Below are positions 32,377 to 44,690 of a stretch of 64,000 bases of DNA, piece after piece. The notes beneath the pieces are model-generated. The model was not told where the DNA came from. It saw only the letters and a program-made list of their open reading frames with translations, and did not search any database. The stretch comes from Panulirus ornatus (Eukaryota; Arthropoda; Malacostraca; Decapoda; Palinuridae): the NCBI RefSeq assembly GCF_036320965.1, contig NC_092261.1, forward strand, positions 11,777,197-11,841,196, read 5' to 3'. Position numbers and translations under genes: made by a program. Numbering within the stretch: position 1 is the first letter of the stretch; each line of letters opens with the position of its first letter.

Positions 32377-35300
32377 GATGAGAACTACTATTGACGTTTG
32401 TGTAAATAAATTATACATTTCCCTTTTCCATAGCCAGAGGTTGAACCATTATGTGACATTCATTTTTTCATTTCATTTCAAGCTAGAAGTTTCAGTTTTC
32501 TAAATTATTTCTTACATTTTTCATATGTATATGTGTGTATATGTGCATATGTATGTGTATGTATGTATATATGTATATATATGTATATTATCCCTGGGGA
32601 TAGGGGTGAAAGAATACTTCCCACGCATTCCTCGCGTGTCGTAGAAGGCGACTAGAGGGGACGGGAGCGGGGGGCCAGAAATCCTCCCCTCCTTGTATTT
32701 TTTAACTTTCTAAAATGGGAAACAGAAGAAGGAGTCACGCGGGGAGTGCTCATCCTCCTCGAAGGCTCAGACTGGGGTGTCTAAATGTGTGTGGATGTAA
32801 CCAAGACGTGAAAAAAGGAGAGATAGGTAGTATGATTGAGGAAAGGAACCTGGATGTTTTGGCTCTTAGTGAAACGAAGCTCAAGGGTAAAGGGGAAGAG
32901 TGGTTTGGGAATGTCTTGGGAGTAAAGTCAGGGGTTAGTGAGAGGACAAGAGTAAGGGAAGGAGTAGCAGTACTCCTGAAACAGGAGTTGTGGGAGTATG
33001 TGATAGAATGTAAGAAAGTAAATTCTCGATTAATATGGGTAAAACTGAAAGTTGATGGAGAGAGATGGGTGATTATTGGTGCATATGCACCTGGGCATGA
33101 GAAGAAAGATCATGAGAGGCAAGTGTTTTGGGAGCAGCTGAATGAGTGTGTTAGTGGTTTTGATGCACGAGACCGGGTTATAGTGATGGGTGATTTTAAT
33201 GCAAATATATATATATGATTAGAAAGGGTAGTGAGTGGTGGGATGAAGAAGTAAGAGTATTAGTGAAAGAGAAGAGAGAGGCATTTGGACGATTTTTGCA
33301 GGGAAAAAATGCAATTGAGTGGGAGATGTATAAAAGAAAGAGACAGGAGGTCAAGAGAAAGGTGCAAGAGGTGAAAAAAAGGGCAAATGAGAGTTGGGGT
33401 GAGAGAGTATCATTAAATTTTAGGGAGAATAAAAAGATGTTCTGGAAGGAGGTAAATAAAGTGCGTAAGACAAGGGAGCAAATGGGAACTTCAGTGAAGG
33501 GCACAAATGGGGAGGTGATAACAAGTGGTGGTGATGTGAGAAGGAGATGGAGTGAGTATTTTGAAGGTTTGTTGAATGTGTTTGATGGCAGATAGAGTGG
33601 CAGATATAGGGTGTTTTGGTCGAGGTGGTGTGCAAAGTGAGAGGGTTAGGGAAAATGATTTGGTAAACAGAGGAGAGGTAGTGAAAGCTTTGCGGAAGAT
33701 GAAAGCCGGCAAGGCAGCAGGTTTGGATGGTATTGCAGTGGAATTTATTAAAAAAGGGGGTGACTGTATTGTTGACTGGTTGGTAAGGTTATTTAATGTA
33801 TGTATGACTCATGGTGAGGTGCCTGAGGATTGGCGGAATGCGTGCATAGTGCCATTGTACAAAGGCAAAGGGGATAAGAGTGAGTGCTCAAATTACAGAG
33901 GTATAAGTTTGTTGAGTATTCCTGGTAAATTATATGGGAGGGTATTGATTGAGAGGGTGAAGGCATGTACAGAGCATCAGATTGGGGAAGAGCAGTGTGG
34001 TTTCAGAAGTGGTAGAGGATGTGTGGATCAGGTGTTTGCTTTGAAGAATGTATGTGAGAAATACTTAGAAAAGCAAATGGATTTGTATGTAGCATTTATG
34101 GATCTGGAGAAGGCATATGATAGAGTTGATAGAGATGCTCTGTGGAAGGTATTAAGAATATATGGTGTGGGAGGCAAGTTGTTAGAAGCAGTGAAAAGTT
34201 TTTATCGAGGATGTAAGGCATGTGTACGTGTAGGAAGAGAGGAAAGTGATTGGTTCTCAGTGAATGTAGGTTTGCGGCAGGGGTGTGTGATGTCTCCATG
34301 GTTGTTTAATTTGTTTATGGATGGGGTTGTTAGGGAGGTAAATGCAAGAGTTTTGGAAAGAGGGGCAAGTATGAAGTCTGTTGGGGATGAGAGAGCTTGG
34401 GAAGTGAGTCAGTTGTTGTTCGCTGATGATACAGCGCTGGTGGCTGATTCACGTGAGAAACTGCAGAAGCTGGTGACTGAGTTTGGTAAAGTGTGTGGAA
34501 GAAGAAAGTTAAGAGTAAATGTGAATAAGAGCAAGGTTATTAGGTACAGTAGGGTTGAGGGTCAAGTCAATTGGGAGGTGAGTTTGAATGGAGAAAAACT
34601 GGAGGAAGTGAAGTGTTTTAGATATCTGGGAGTGGATCTGGCAGCGGATGGAACCATGGAAGCGGAAGTGGATCATAGGGTGGGGGAGGGGGCGAAAATT
34701 CTGGGGGCCTTGAAGAATGTGTGGAAGTCGAGAACATTATCTCGGAAAGCAAAAATGGGTATGTTTGAAGGAATAGTGGTTCCAACAATGTTGTATGGTT
34801 GCGAGGCGTGGGCTATGGATAGAGTTGTGCGCAGGAGGATGGATGTGCTGGAAATGAGATGTTTGAGGACAATGTGTGGTGTGAGGTGGTTTGATCGAGT
34901 GAGTAACGTAAGGGTAAGAGAGATGTGTGGAAATAAAAAGAGCGTGGTTGAGAGAGCAGAAGAGGGTGTTTTGAAGTGGTTTGGGCACATGGAGAGAATG
35001 AGTGAGGAAAGATTGACCAAGAGGATATATGTGTCGGAGGTGGAGGGAACGAGGAGAAGAGGGAGACCAAATTGGAGGTGGAAAGATGGAGTGAAAAAGA
35101 TTTTGTGTGATCGGGGCCTGAACATGCAGGAGGGTGAAAGGAGGGCAAGGAATAGAGTGAATTGGAGCGATGTGGTATACCGGAGTTGACGTGCTGTCAG
35201 TGGATTGAATCAGGGCATGTGAAGCGTCTGGGGTAAACCATGGAAAGCTGTGTAGGTATGTATATTTGCGTGTGTGGACGTATGTATATACATGTGTATG

Positions 35301-35391
35301 GGGGGGGTTGGGCCATTTCTTTCGTCTGTTTCCTTGCGCTACCTCGCAAACGCGGGAGACAGCGACAAAGTATAATAAAAAAAAATAATAA

Positions 35392-35396
<5 letters not shown>
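32377..35396 (+). mobile_element. RTE-like LINE with 5' end but internal deletion
   Basis: Its 5' leader (shared flank 32377-32590, then TATCCCTGGGG at 32590) precedes the endonuclease N-terminus (32715-33218, ALSETKLKG, GAYAPGH, VIVMGDFNA). At 33206-33214 the sequence jumps through ATATATATAT to linker sequence MIRKGSEWWDEE, losing about 200 residues including SDH. A 4-bp insertion near 33583 shifts frame; RT and C-terminus are then open (33576-35189; AAGLDG, FMDLEKAYDR, FADD, GRPNWRWKDG). Short 3' UTR and tail follow. Confidence 0.92.

Positions 35397-35431
<35 letters not shown>
35397..35431. repeat. (TA)n tract
   Basis: Tail of the preceding LINE and 5' boundary of the next one. Confidence 0.95.
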
Positions 35432-35433
<2 letters not shown>

Positions 35434-38052
35434 TTTGAATGGTGAAGAGCTTGTAGATTTATGTGCTGAAAAAGGACTGATGATTGGGAATACCTGGTTT
35501 AAAAAGCGAGATATACATAAGTATACTTATGTAAGTAGGAGAGATGGTCAGAGAGCGTTATTGGATTACGTGTTAATTGACAGGCGTGCGAAAGAGAGAC
35601 TTTTGGATGTTAATGTGCTGAGAGGTGCAACTGGATCATTATCTTGTGGAGGCTAAGGTGAAGATTTGTATGGGTTTCCAGAAAAGAAGAGTGAATGTTG
35701 TGGTGAAGAGGGTGGTGAGAGTAAGTGAGCTTGGGAAGGAGACCTGTGTGAGGAAGTACCAGGAGAGACTGAGTACAGAATGGAAAAAGTTGAGAACAAT
35801 GGAAGTAAGGGGAGTGGGGGAGGAATGGGATGTATTTAGGGAATCAGTGATGGATTGCGCATAAGATGCTTGTGGCATGAGAAGAGTGGGAGGTGGGTTG
35901 ATTAGAAAGGGTAGTGAGTGGTGGGATGAAGAAGTAAGAGTACTAGTGAAAGAGAAGAGAGAGGCATTTGGACGATTTTTGCAGGGAAAAAATGCAATTG
36001 AGTGGGAGATGTATAAAAGAAAGAGACAGGAGGTCAAGAGAAAGGTGCAAGAGGTGAAAAAAAAGGCAAATGAGAGTATCATTAAATTTTAGAGAGAATA
36101 AAAAGATGTTCTGGAAGGAGGTAAATAAAGTGCGTAAGACAAGAGAGCAAATGGGAACTTCAGGGAAGGGCGCAAATGGGGAGGTGATAACAAGTAGTGG
36201 TGATGTGAGAAGGAGATGGAGTGAGTATTTTGAAGGTTTGTTGAATGTGTTTGATGATAGAGTGGCAGATATAGGGTGTTTTGGTCGAGGTGGTGTGCAA
36301 AGTGAGAGGGTTAGGGAAAATGATTTGGTAAACAGAGAAGAGGTAGTGAAAGCTTTGCGGAAGATGAAAGCCGGCAAGGCAGCAGGTTTGGATGGTATTG
36401 CAGTGGAATTTATTAAAAAAGGGGGTGACTGTATTGTTGACTGGTTGGTAAGGTTATTTAATGTATGTATGACTCATGGTGAGGTGCCTGAGGACTGGAG
36501 GAATGCGTGCATAGTGCCATTGTACAAAGGCAAAGGGGATAAGAGTGAGTGCTCAAATTACAGAGGTATAAGTTTGTTGAGTATTCCTGGTAAATTATAT
36601 GGGAGGGTATTGATTGAGAGGGTGAAGGCATGTACAGAGCATCAGATTGGGGAAGAGCAGTGTGGTTTCAGAAGTGGTAGAGGATGTGTGGATCAGGTGT
36701 TTGCTTTGAAGAATGTATGTGAGAAATACTTAGAAAAGCAAATGGATTTGTATATAGCATTTATGGATCTGGAGAAGGCATATGATAGAGTTGATAGAGA
36801 TGCTCTGTGGAAGGTATTAAGAATATATGGTGTGGGAGGCAAGTTGTTAGAAGCAGTGAAAAGTTTTTATCGAGGATGTAAGGCATGTGTACGTGTAGGA
36901 AGAGAGGAAAGTGATTGGTTCTCAGTGAATGTAGGTTTGCGGCAGGGGTGTGTGATGTCTCCATGGTTGTTTAATTTGTTTATGGATGGGGTTGTTAGGG
37001 AGGTAAATGCAAGAGTTTTGGAAAGAGGGGCAAGTATGAAGTCTGTTGGGGATGAGAGATCTTGGGAAGTGAGTCAGTTGTTGTTCGCTGATGATACAGC
37101 GCTGGTGGCTGATTCATGTGAGAAACTGCAGAAGCTGGTGACTGAGTTTGGTAAAGTGTGTGAAAGAAGAAAGTTAAGAGTAAATGTGAATAAGAGCAAG
37201 GTTATTAGGTACAGTAGGGTTGGGGGTCAAGTCAATTGGGAGGTGAGTTTGAATGGAGAAAAACTGGAGGAAGTGAAGTGTTTTAGATATCTGGGAGTGG
37301 ATCTGGCAGCGGATGGAACCATGGAAGCGGAAGTGGATCATAGGGTGGGGGAGGGGGCGAAAATTCTGGGGGCCTTGAAGAATGTGTGGAAGTCGAGAAC
37401 ATTATCTCGGAAAGCAAAAATGGGTATGTTTGAAGGAATAGTGGTTCCAACAATGTTGTATGGTTGCGAGGCGTGGGCTATGGATAGAGTTGTGCGCAGG
37501 AGGATAGATGTGCTGGAAATGAGATGTTTGAGGACAATGTGTGGTGTGAGGTGGTTTGATTGAGTGAGTAACGTAAGGGTAAGAGATGTGTGGAAATAAA
37601 AAGAGCATGGTTGAGAGAGCAGAAGAGGGTGTTTTGAAGTGGTTTGGGCACATGGAGAGAATGAGTGAGGAAAGATTGACCAAGAGGATATATGTGTCGG
37701 AGGTGGAGGGAACGAGGAGAAGAGGGAGACCAAATTGGAGGTGGAAAGATGGAGTGAAAAAGATTTTGTGTGATCGGGGCCTGAACATGCAGGAGGGTGA
37801 AAGGAGGGCAAGGAATAGAGTGAATTGGAGAGATGTGGTATACCGGGGTTGACGTGCTGTCAGTGGATTGAATCAAGGCATGTGAAGTGTCTGGGGTAAA
37901 CCATGGAAAGCTGTGTAGGTATGTAAATTTGCGTGCGTGGACGTATGTATATGCATGTGTATGGGGTGGGGGGGGGGGGGGGGGCATTTCTTTCGTCTGT
38001 TTCCTTGTGCTACCTCGCAAACGCGGGAGACAGCGACAAAGTATAATAAAAA
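35432..38052 (+). mobile_element. RTE-like LINE, 5'-truncated in the endonuclease, several lesions
   Basis: Starts inside the endonuclease (NGEELVDLCAEKGL). Lesions: deletion removing the SDH region near 35634, stop near 35863 (GCATAA), 15-bp loss near 36077, CGA to TGA stop at 37560 and a 2-bp loss near 37583. RT motifs (AAGLDG, FMDLEKAYDR, FADD) are intact within 36070-37563; the C-terminus is at 37586-37852. Short 3' UTR with a poly-G run at 37968-37984. Confidence 0.9.
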
Positions 38053-38077
38053 AAAAAATAATATATATATATATATT

Positions 38078-38196
38078 TCCCCAAAAGAAGGAACAGAGAA
38101 GAGGGCCGGGTGAGGATATTCCCTCAATGACCCAGTCCTCTGTTCTTGACACTACCTCGCTATCGCGGGAAATGGCAAATAGTATGAAAGAAAAAG

Positions 38197-38198
<2 letters not shown>
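38078..38198 (+). mobile_element. SINE-like element, 5'-truncated (tail-to-tail pair, left)
   Basis: CCAAAAGAAGGAACAGAG to CTACCTCGCTATCGCGGG and AAAGAAAAAGAAATA. Confidence 0.85.

Positions 38199-38199
<1 letters not shown>

Positions 38200-38244
<45 letters not shown>
38200..38244. repeat. (TA)n tract
   Basis: Centre of a tail-to-tail SINE pair. Confidence 0.95.
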
Positions 38245-38246
<2 letters not shown>

Positions 38247-38475
38247 TTTTCTTTCTTTTAAACTATTTGCCATGTCCCGCGTTAGCGAGGTAGCGTTAAG
38301 AACAGAGGACTGGGCCTTTTTTTGGAATATCCTCACCTGGCCCCCTCTGTTCCTTCTTTTGTAAAATTAAAAAAAAACGAGGGGAGGATTTCCAGCCCCC
38401 CCGCTCCCTCCCCTTTTAGTCGCCTTCTACGACACGCAGGGAATACGTGGGAAGTATTCTTAATCCCCTATCCCC

Positions 38476-38478
<3 letters not shown>
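38245..38478 (-). mobile_element. SINE-like element (tail-to-tail pair, right)
   Basis: Complete reverse copy ending CCCCTATCCCCAGGGATA. Confidence 0.9.

Positions 38479-38518
<40 letters not shown>
38479..38518. repeat. (TA)n tract
   Basis: At the 5' head of the SINE, before a 30-bp minus-strand LINE scrap (38521-38550). Confidence 0.95.
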
Positions 38519-38520
<2 letters not shown>

Positions 38521-38548
38521 TTTCAATGGTTTACCCCAGATGCTTCAC

Positions 38549-38948
38549 ATGGGGTAAACCGTGGAAAGTTCTGTGGGGCCTGGATGTGGAAAGGGAGTTG
38601 TGGTTTTGGTGCATTATTACAGGACAGCTAGAGACTGAGTGTGAACGAATGGGGCCTTTGTTGTCTTTTCCTAGCACTACCTCGCGCACATGAGGGGGGA
38701 GGGGGTTGTTATTCTATGTGTGGCGGGGTGGCGATGGGAATGAATAAAGGCAGACAGTATGAATTGTGTACATGTATATATATTTATAAGTCTGTGTATG
38801 TATATATATGTGTACATTGAGATGTATAGGTATGTATATTTGCGTGTGTGGACGTGCATGTATATACATGTGTATGGGGGTGGGTTGGTCCACTTCTTTC
38901 GTCTGTTTCCTTGCGCTGCCTCACAAACGCGAGAGACAGTGACAAAGC
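38549..38948 (+). mobile_element. RTE-like LINE 3' UTR, long form
   Basis: GGGTAAACCGTGGAAAG through CTACCTCGCGCACATG and the terminal CTGCCTCACAAACGCGAG module. Confidence 0.85.
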
Positions 38949-38970
38949 TATATATATATATATATATATA
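38949..38970. repeat. (TA)n tract
   Basis: Between a LINE tail and the coding start of another LINE end. Confidence 0.9.
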
Positions 38971-39335
38971 GTGTCAGAGGTGGAGGGAACGAGGAGAAGT
39001 GGGAGACCAAATTGGAGGTGGAAAGATGGAGTGAAAAAGATTTTGTGTGATCGGGGCCTGAACATGCAGGAGGGTGAAAGGCGGGCAAGGAATAGAGTGC
39101 ACTGGATCGATGTGGTATACCGGGGTTGACGTGCTGTCAGTGGATTGAATCAGGGCATTTGAAGTGTCTGGGGTAAACCATGGAAAGCTGTGTAGGTATG
39201 TATATTTGCGTGTGTGGACGTGTATGTATATACATGTGTATGGGGGTGGGTTGGGCCATTTCTTTCGTCTGTTTCCTTGTGCTACCTCGCAAACGCGGGA
39301 AACAGTGACAAAGCAAAAAAAGAAAAAAAAAATAT
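38971..39335 (+). mobile_element. RTE-like LINE 3' end
   Basis: SEVEGTRRSGRPNWRWKDG to VVYRG stop (39129), then short 3' UTR and poly-A. Confidence 0.88.
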
Positions 39336-40230
39336 GATTTTCATTTTATTTTACTTGATTGCTTTTTCCTGCATTATGGAGGTAGCAACAGGAAGCACAA
39401 AAGACATCCACTCACATGCACATAAATATAAATATATGCACAGACATATACATAAAAATATATACACTTACATATTCATTCTTGCTCACCATCATCCATT
39501 CCTGAAGCCATCCAGCCCCACAGAAACAGCACAAATGCACGAAAAAAAAGAAGAAAAAAAGACAACATATACATTCTCTTCTCCCCTACACCTGATCACT
39601 ACCCCCCCCCCCACACACACACACACACACACACATACACACCTGTGAATTAGCATTAGGGAACAGGAAAAAGGCCATATCCATACATGAGTTGTCATGT
39701 GTAAAGCACCAAAACCTCAACTCCCTATCCACATCCAGGCCCGACAGACCTTTCCATGGTTTATGTTAGCCATTTTACATGTCCTGGTTCAGTCCACTGA
39801 CAGCACATTAAACCCCATTATACCACATTGTTCCAATTTACTCTATTCCATACACACTTTTCACCCTCCTACATGTTCAGGCCCCAATCTCTCAAAAAAA
39901 TGTTCACTCCATCCTTCCATCTTCAAATTGGTCTCCCAGTTCTCCTTGTTCCCTATACCTGACACATATATCCTCTTTGCTTCTGCAGTTTCTCACCCGA
40001 ATCTGCCACCAGCACTCTATTGTCAGCGAACAACAGCTGACTCACTTCCCAAGCCCGCTCATCCACAACAGACTGCATACTTGCCCCTCTCTCCAAAACT
40101 CTTGCATTCACCTCCCTAATAACCACATCCTGCCGCAAACCGACATTCACTGGGATCCAGTCACTTTTCTCTCTTCCTACTCGTACACATGCCTTACATC
40201 CTCAATAAAAACTTTTCACTGCTTCTAGCT
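39336..40230 (-). mobile_element. Old RTE-like LINE, internally deleted
   Basis: Minus-strand 3' UTR-like tail (hairpin remnant GCATTATGGAGGTAGC), a (CA)n run at 39612-39642, C-terminal coding scraps to about 39972, then a direct jump to RT palm sequence (ADNRVLVADSGEKLQK, ERGASMQSVVDERAWE). The FADD motif reads FADN here. Confidence 0.72.
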
Positions 40231-40926
40231 TCTATATGTACATGTATATATATATATATTCATACTCCCATACCCTTTGTATTTATAATATGTATACTTC
40301 GGTTTAATCCCAATAATTGTTTCTATATCTGGTATTTTATTTGGTTTTATAATGATGCACGATTTGAAATAATGAAATTGTTAACCATATGGACATCAGA
40401 GATTTTGATATAGATAGATAACTGCAGTGCTCTTCCTCAGATGTTCTTGAGGTTCTGAACTCATAATAAATTCTAAAATGTGTTCATAAAATGGTACAAT
40501 ATTATACCTATATTTACATGTTAACTAACAGCAAAGGGAGAGATGCACACATTTTACAATGCATCAGAGGTAGATAAAAAAGCTAAATATTAAAAAATGC
40601 CCCAAATGTACAGTTAACAGAATATGAAACACAAGGCACCCTACACCTTTTGTAAAAAAATTTTTTTACCAACACATTCAAATATAGGTGAAAGCCATAT
40701 CAACAAGTAGTTTTCCAATGATTGCCATGGGCTGTGTTGTCTCTCGCACTGCCACTTTTATAGAAATAACAATGAAATGGAAAAAATAGAAAATACTACA
40801 TACAATATACAAAGTGAAGCTCTCTTTTACAAGTTATTTTGACAGCAATGAAATATAAAACTGTCTGAGGTTATGGGTCCTAGTTGTGGATAGGAGGCTG
40901 TGGTTTCAGCATATTACACATGACAA
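40231..40926. other. Carrier intron, unassigned
   Basis: AT-rich; short TA run at 40247-40259. Nothing recognised. Confidence 0.5.
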
Positions 40927-41130
40927 TTCCCTGCGTGTCGTAGAAGGCAACTAAAAGGGGAGGGAGCAGGTGGCTGGAAATCCTCCCCTCTCGTTTTTTT
41001 CAATTTTCCAAAAGAAGGAACAGAGAAGGGGGGCCAGGTGAGGATGTTCCCTCAAAGGCCCATTCCTCTGTTCTTAACGCTACCTCGCTGACGTGGGAAA
41101 TGGCGAATAGTACGAAAGAAAAAGAAAAAT
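40927..41130 (+). mobile_element. SINE-like element (tail-to-tail pair, left)
   Basis: TTCCCTGCGTGTCGTAGAAGG start, CTACCTCGCTGACGTGGG hairpin, tail GAAAGAAAAAG. Confidence 0.88.
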
Positions 41131-41139
41131 ATATATATT

Positions 41140-41366
41140 CTTTCAAACTATTCGCCATTTCCCACGTTAGCGAGGTAGTGTAAAGAACAGAGGACTGGGC
41201 CTTTGAGGGAATATCCTCACCTGGCCCCCTTCTCTTTTCCTTCTTTTGGAAAATAAAAAAACAAAAAACGAGAGGGGGTGATTTCCAGCCCCCCGCTCCC
41301 TTCCCTTTTAGATGCCTTCTATGACACGCAGGGAATACGTGGGAAGTATTCTTTCTCCCCTATCCA
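41140..41366 (-). mobile_element. SINE-like element (tail-to-tail pair, right)
   Basis: CTTTCAAACTATTCGCC through CCACGTTAGCGAGGTAG to CTTTCTCCCCTATCC. Separated from its partner by about 10 bp of TA. Confidence 0.88.
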
Positions 41367-41960
41367 CCCATGGATAGGTGTTCACCAGTTAAGATGGTGC
41401 CCTCTAACAAGCAGTGGCAACTACATGACATGCAAACATACCACATGAGCCTGCTGCAAGAGGTGGGGAATGTTTTGTGCTCCCCAGTTATGCCCTGGAT
41501 TCCTCTCTCTCTCTCTCTCTCTCTCCCCCCCTCTGTTTTTGTACCTCTACCACCTACTATGGTTGGAAATATTTACCTTATACATGACAAAAAAGATTCT
41601 GTAGTTGTGTTTTACGAGGAAAATAAGCCATGAGAATATTTGTAGTATTACCCATGTGAAATGCCCTGGAAGGACCAGAAAAACCATCATATCCCCTGAT
41701 TGTTATTAAAGGTCAAGTGGATTTTGATCCATGCTTGAGTGCAAAAGAATTAAGAGGAAAAACCCTAGACTGCTCAGTGATCTGTCAGTAAGGACAGTGC
41801 AACACTACTTACATGAGGACCTTAAGTACCACAGCTGCAGGCTGCTTCCGAAACTGCTTGTAACTGGTAAGCATCACAAGAAAAGAGTCAATTTGTGCAA
41901 GAAATATGTAGTGTGGGACATATCCATGTTCAGAAGCATATTGTGGATGTGGTGAGTTCA
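41367..41960 (+). pseudogene. Tc1/mariner-like transposase remnant
   Basis: Plus-strand reading at 41731-41955 gives KRIKRKNPRLLSDLSVRTVQ, then a HxDLxYxxCRxLPKLLxTxxHxKKRxxxCKKY pattern typical of the second helix-turn-helix and linker of Tc1-like transposases. Earlier pieces (41370-41633) are broken. The catalytic DDE region is not visible and no terminal repeats were found. Includes a (CT)n run at 41505-41525. Confidence 0.65.
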
Positions 41961-42028
41961 CCTTATCTGTGACACATGGCTGTGGTGGATGTGTGTACAA
42001 TGGATTCTGACTGATCCACTTGACACTA

Positions 42029-43360
42029 CCTTGCCAATGCTGGAAATAACGAATATGTATGAAAAAATTTGTGTGTGTGAGTGAGTGAGGTTTCATAAGT
42101 GGATAAGGATGTGCAGATCAGGTGTATGCTTTAAAGAGGATACGAGAAATACTTTTGAGAAAAGAATGATTTGTATGTGTCATTTATGGATCTTGAGAAA
42201 GCATATGATAGGGTTGATATAGAGATTCCTTCTGAAAGGTCTTACAAATGTATGGTATGTGAGGAAAGCTACTAGAAGCAGAGAAGTTTTTATTGCAAGT
42301 ATAAAGCAAGCAGGCAAGCAGAAAGAGAAGAGTGAGTAGTTCCAGGTGATAGAGGAGCAAATATGCAGTCAGTCTGTAGGGGTTGAGGGAGCCTGTGAAG
42401 TAAGTCAGTTGTTGTTTGTTAATGACACAATGCTTGTGTACTTGTAGCAGATTAGAATGAAAAACTGCAGATAGTGAATGAGTTTGGGAGAGTATGTGGA
42501 AGGAGGAAGCCGAGAGTAAATGTTGTTTAGCAGGGCTGATGAAGAGGTTAGTTGGGATGAGAGTCTGACTGGAGATAATTAGGACAAAGAGAAGAGTTTC
42601 ATAAACTTTGGAGTGGACAGGGTAGTGAAAGGAACCATGGAAGCAGAGGTAAGTCACTGGGTGGGTGAGGTGCAAAGGTTCAGGGAACACTGAAGAATAT
42701 GTGGAAAGAGAGGTTGTTATCTGGTAGAGTTAAAATGGGTGTTTGTAGATATAGTAACCCCAACAATGTTGTACAGATGAGAGCCATCACTTCTATAAGA
42801 GAATGTGTACAGGAGGGTGGATGTGTTGGAAATGAAATAATTGAAGACAATATGTGGTGCAAAGTGATTTGATCAAATACATAACAAAAGTATAAAACAG
42901 ACATGTGGTATCAAGAATAATGTGGTTGAGAAAGCTGAAGAGGATGTGCTGAAATAATCTGGAAAGATGAAGAAGAAAGAGTAAGGAGAGGTTGACAGAG
43001 AGGATATGTATTACAAGTGGAGGGGACAAAGAGAATGGGGAGAACAAACTGGAAATGGAAGGACAAAGTAAAGTTTTTGAGTACTCATGGCCTGAAATAT
43101 GCAGGAGGGCGAATTGTGTGCACAGGATACAGTGACGGGGGCAAAGTGCTGTCAACAGACTGAACCAGGGATTATGAAGTAGCTGGTAAACCCCTGGAAT
43201 GTCAGTAGGGGGCTGTTGTTTTAGTGCATTACACTGATAACTAGAGAAGGGATGCGAGTACATGATACCTTGTTAACATGGGAAACAGTATACAAGAGTG
43301 AAAGAAAGAAGCGAGTCAGTTGTTGCCTGATGATAACACAGCACTGGTGGCAGACTCTAT
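42029..43360 (+). mobile_element. Old diverged RTE-like LINE
   Basis: Starts with hairpin-like scraps, then recognisable RT order: GxRxxQVxAL (42093), FMDLEKAYDRVD equivalent (42180-42215), LLFVNDT (42408), KMGV/GCS region (42730), WxxxRxxERLT (42960-43000) and a 3' UTR to about 43310; a short palm-domain scrap follows at 43312-43360. Stops in all frames. Confidence 0.75.
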
Positions 43361-43660
43361 CTATCTACATCTCTGTTGCTTGCTTTCACCTGGAATTCCC
43401 TCAAGAGAGTGGTCATGACAATAGAGTATCCATAACTAGTGAACTCTAGTGCTGATTCTCAGCCTTTAGTGCCTCACCCTTAACAGACCACTTGGAGAAG
43501 GCAACTCTAGTGCAGTGTTTGCAGAGGCTCCTATCTAATTTTCCTACTGTATGATGTACCTACCTACTACTACTACTTAATGCCCCTGCCTAAATGTTCC
43601 TACCATTTTGCCAAAAGGCAAGATGAGCATATAGTGGTCAATGCAGGAAAATCTAGTTTC
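43360..43660 (-). repeat. Interspersed repeat R, copy 2
   Basis: CCATAACTAGTGAACTCTAG, CAGCCTTTAGTGCCTCACCC and CAGTGTTTGCAGAGGCTCCT match copy 1 (14025). The (CTAT)n edge is at 43361-43372. On the minus strand it lies immediately downstream of an RT fragment. Confidence 0.75.
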
Positions 43661-43990
43661 AAATAATGAACTGAGTGAGTCAAGTGTTTGTATGGCAAGG
43701 AGAGGTAGAAAGAAAAGACAGCTAACTGGGTCTGAGAGTGCAACATGGCAACCACTGAAGTGTTGGCTTACTACGCATCCATTAAAAGAAGGGAGCTTAG
43801 AGATGAGACGCCAATGCCACACCCTCTCAAAAGCTTTCGGTATGTCAAGGGCAACTACACGACTCCCCAAAATCTTTCAGGGATGACCAAACATTAGTAA
43901 GACAGGAAAGAATATCACTAGTGGATCTGACCTTACAGAAGCAATACTGGTGATCAGAGAGATTATCAAAAAATCACTTGTTTCTTAGTA
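43577..43990 (-). pseudogene. RT fragment of another LINE family
   Basis: Minus-strand reading: a degenerate DHQYCFCKVRSTSDILS block, then SRVVALDIPKAFERVWHWRL and ISKLPSF. This is the conserved RT region around the first catalytic Asp (ALDI-KAFDRVWH in relatives) and is clearly different from the FMDLEKAYDR family. It is joined to repeat R, which is probably its 3' part. Confidence 0.72.
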
Positions 43991-44690
43991 AAGGAAACTT
44001 ATCAATATAAAAACTACACACTTAAGTAAAACATATAAGCTCTAAAGTAAGAAAAACAATTATCTACCAGAGACAAAGTCCAATGAGTATCAAAGAACGA
44101 ACTTGCTTACACAGAGATGAAAATTTTACAACCTAATACAATATGTCCATCAGGATTTCACTTCTTTGCCCACTAAAATATCTATATGAGAAGAGATAAT
44201 GTTCATGCACTGGTAATTAGCAACCATTCCTCTGGCAAAATGTTTTAGGGGTGAAGAAACATTCAGCAGAGTGAGACGGACATCTTGTGGAAGGTACACT
44301 AAGGATAAGAGATGTCAATTTCAATAGTTTTCATGCAGCCAGCCACACATGTTTTGTCTTTACTAAGCTCCTTTTTCAACTGAACTCAAAACTTAATATC
44401 CTTCACTGCTAGTAAAGACCAGCTGAATCTCTGTACAAATATGCAAAGTACACAAACTGAACTATCTGCAGTTCAGTTTAAAACAGAACCAAGAGACACT
44501 AAAGAGAACTCATTTCCTGAAAGTAATATGCAATAAAAGTCACACGTATCATTAAAAGTAATGTAAACACAAAAGGCTGGCAAAGGAAACTGCTTAAACC
44601 GGGACAAAATTGTCTGGTCAAACATTGCCATCTGGACTAATAATGAACCTCACAGTTAAGGACACTCTCAACCCATTGGTCAGAGGTGGT
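43991..44690. other. Carrier intron, unassigned
   Basis: AT-rich, no reading frame or repeat recognised. Confidence 0.5.
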
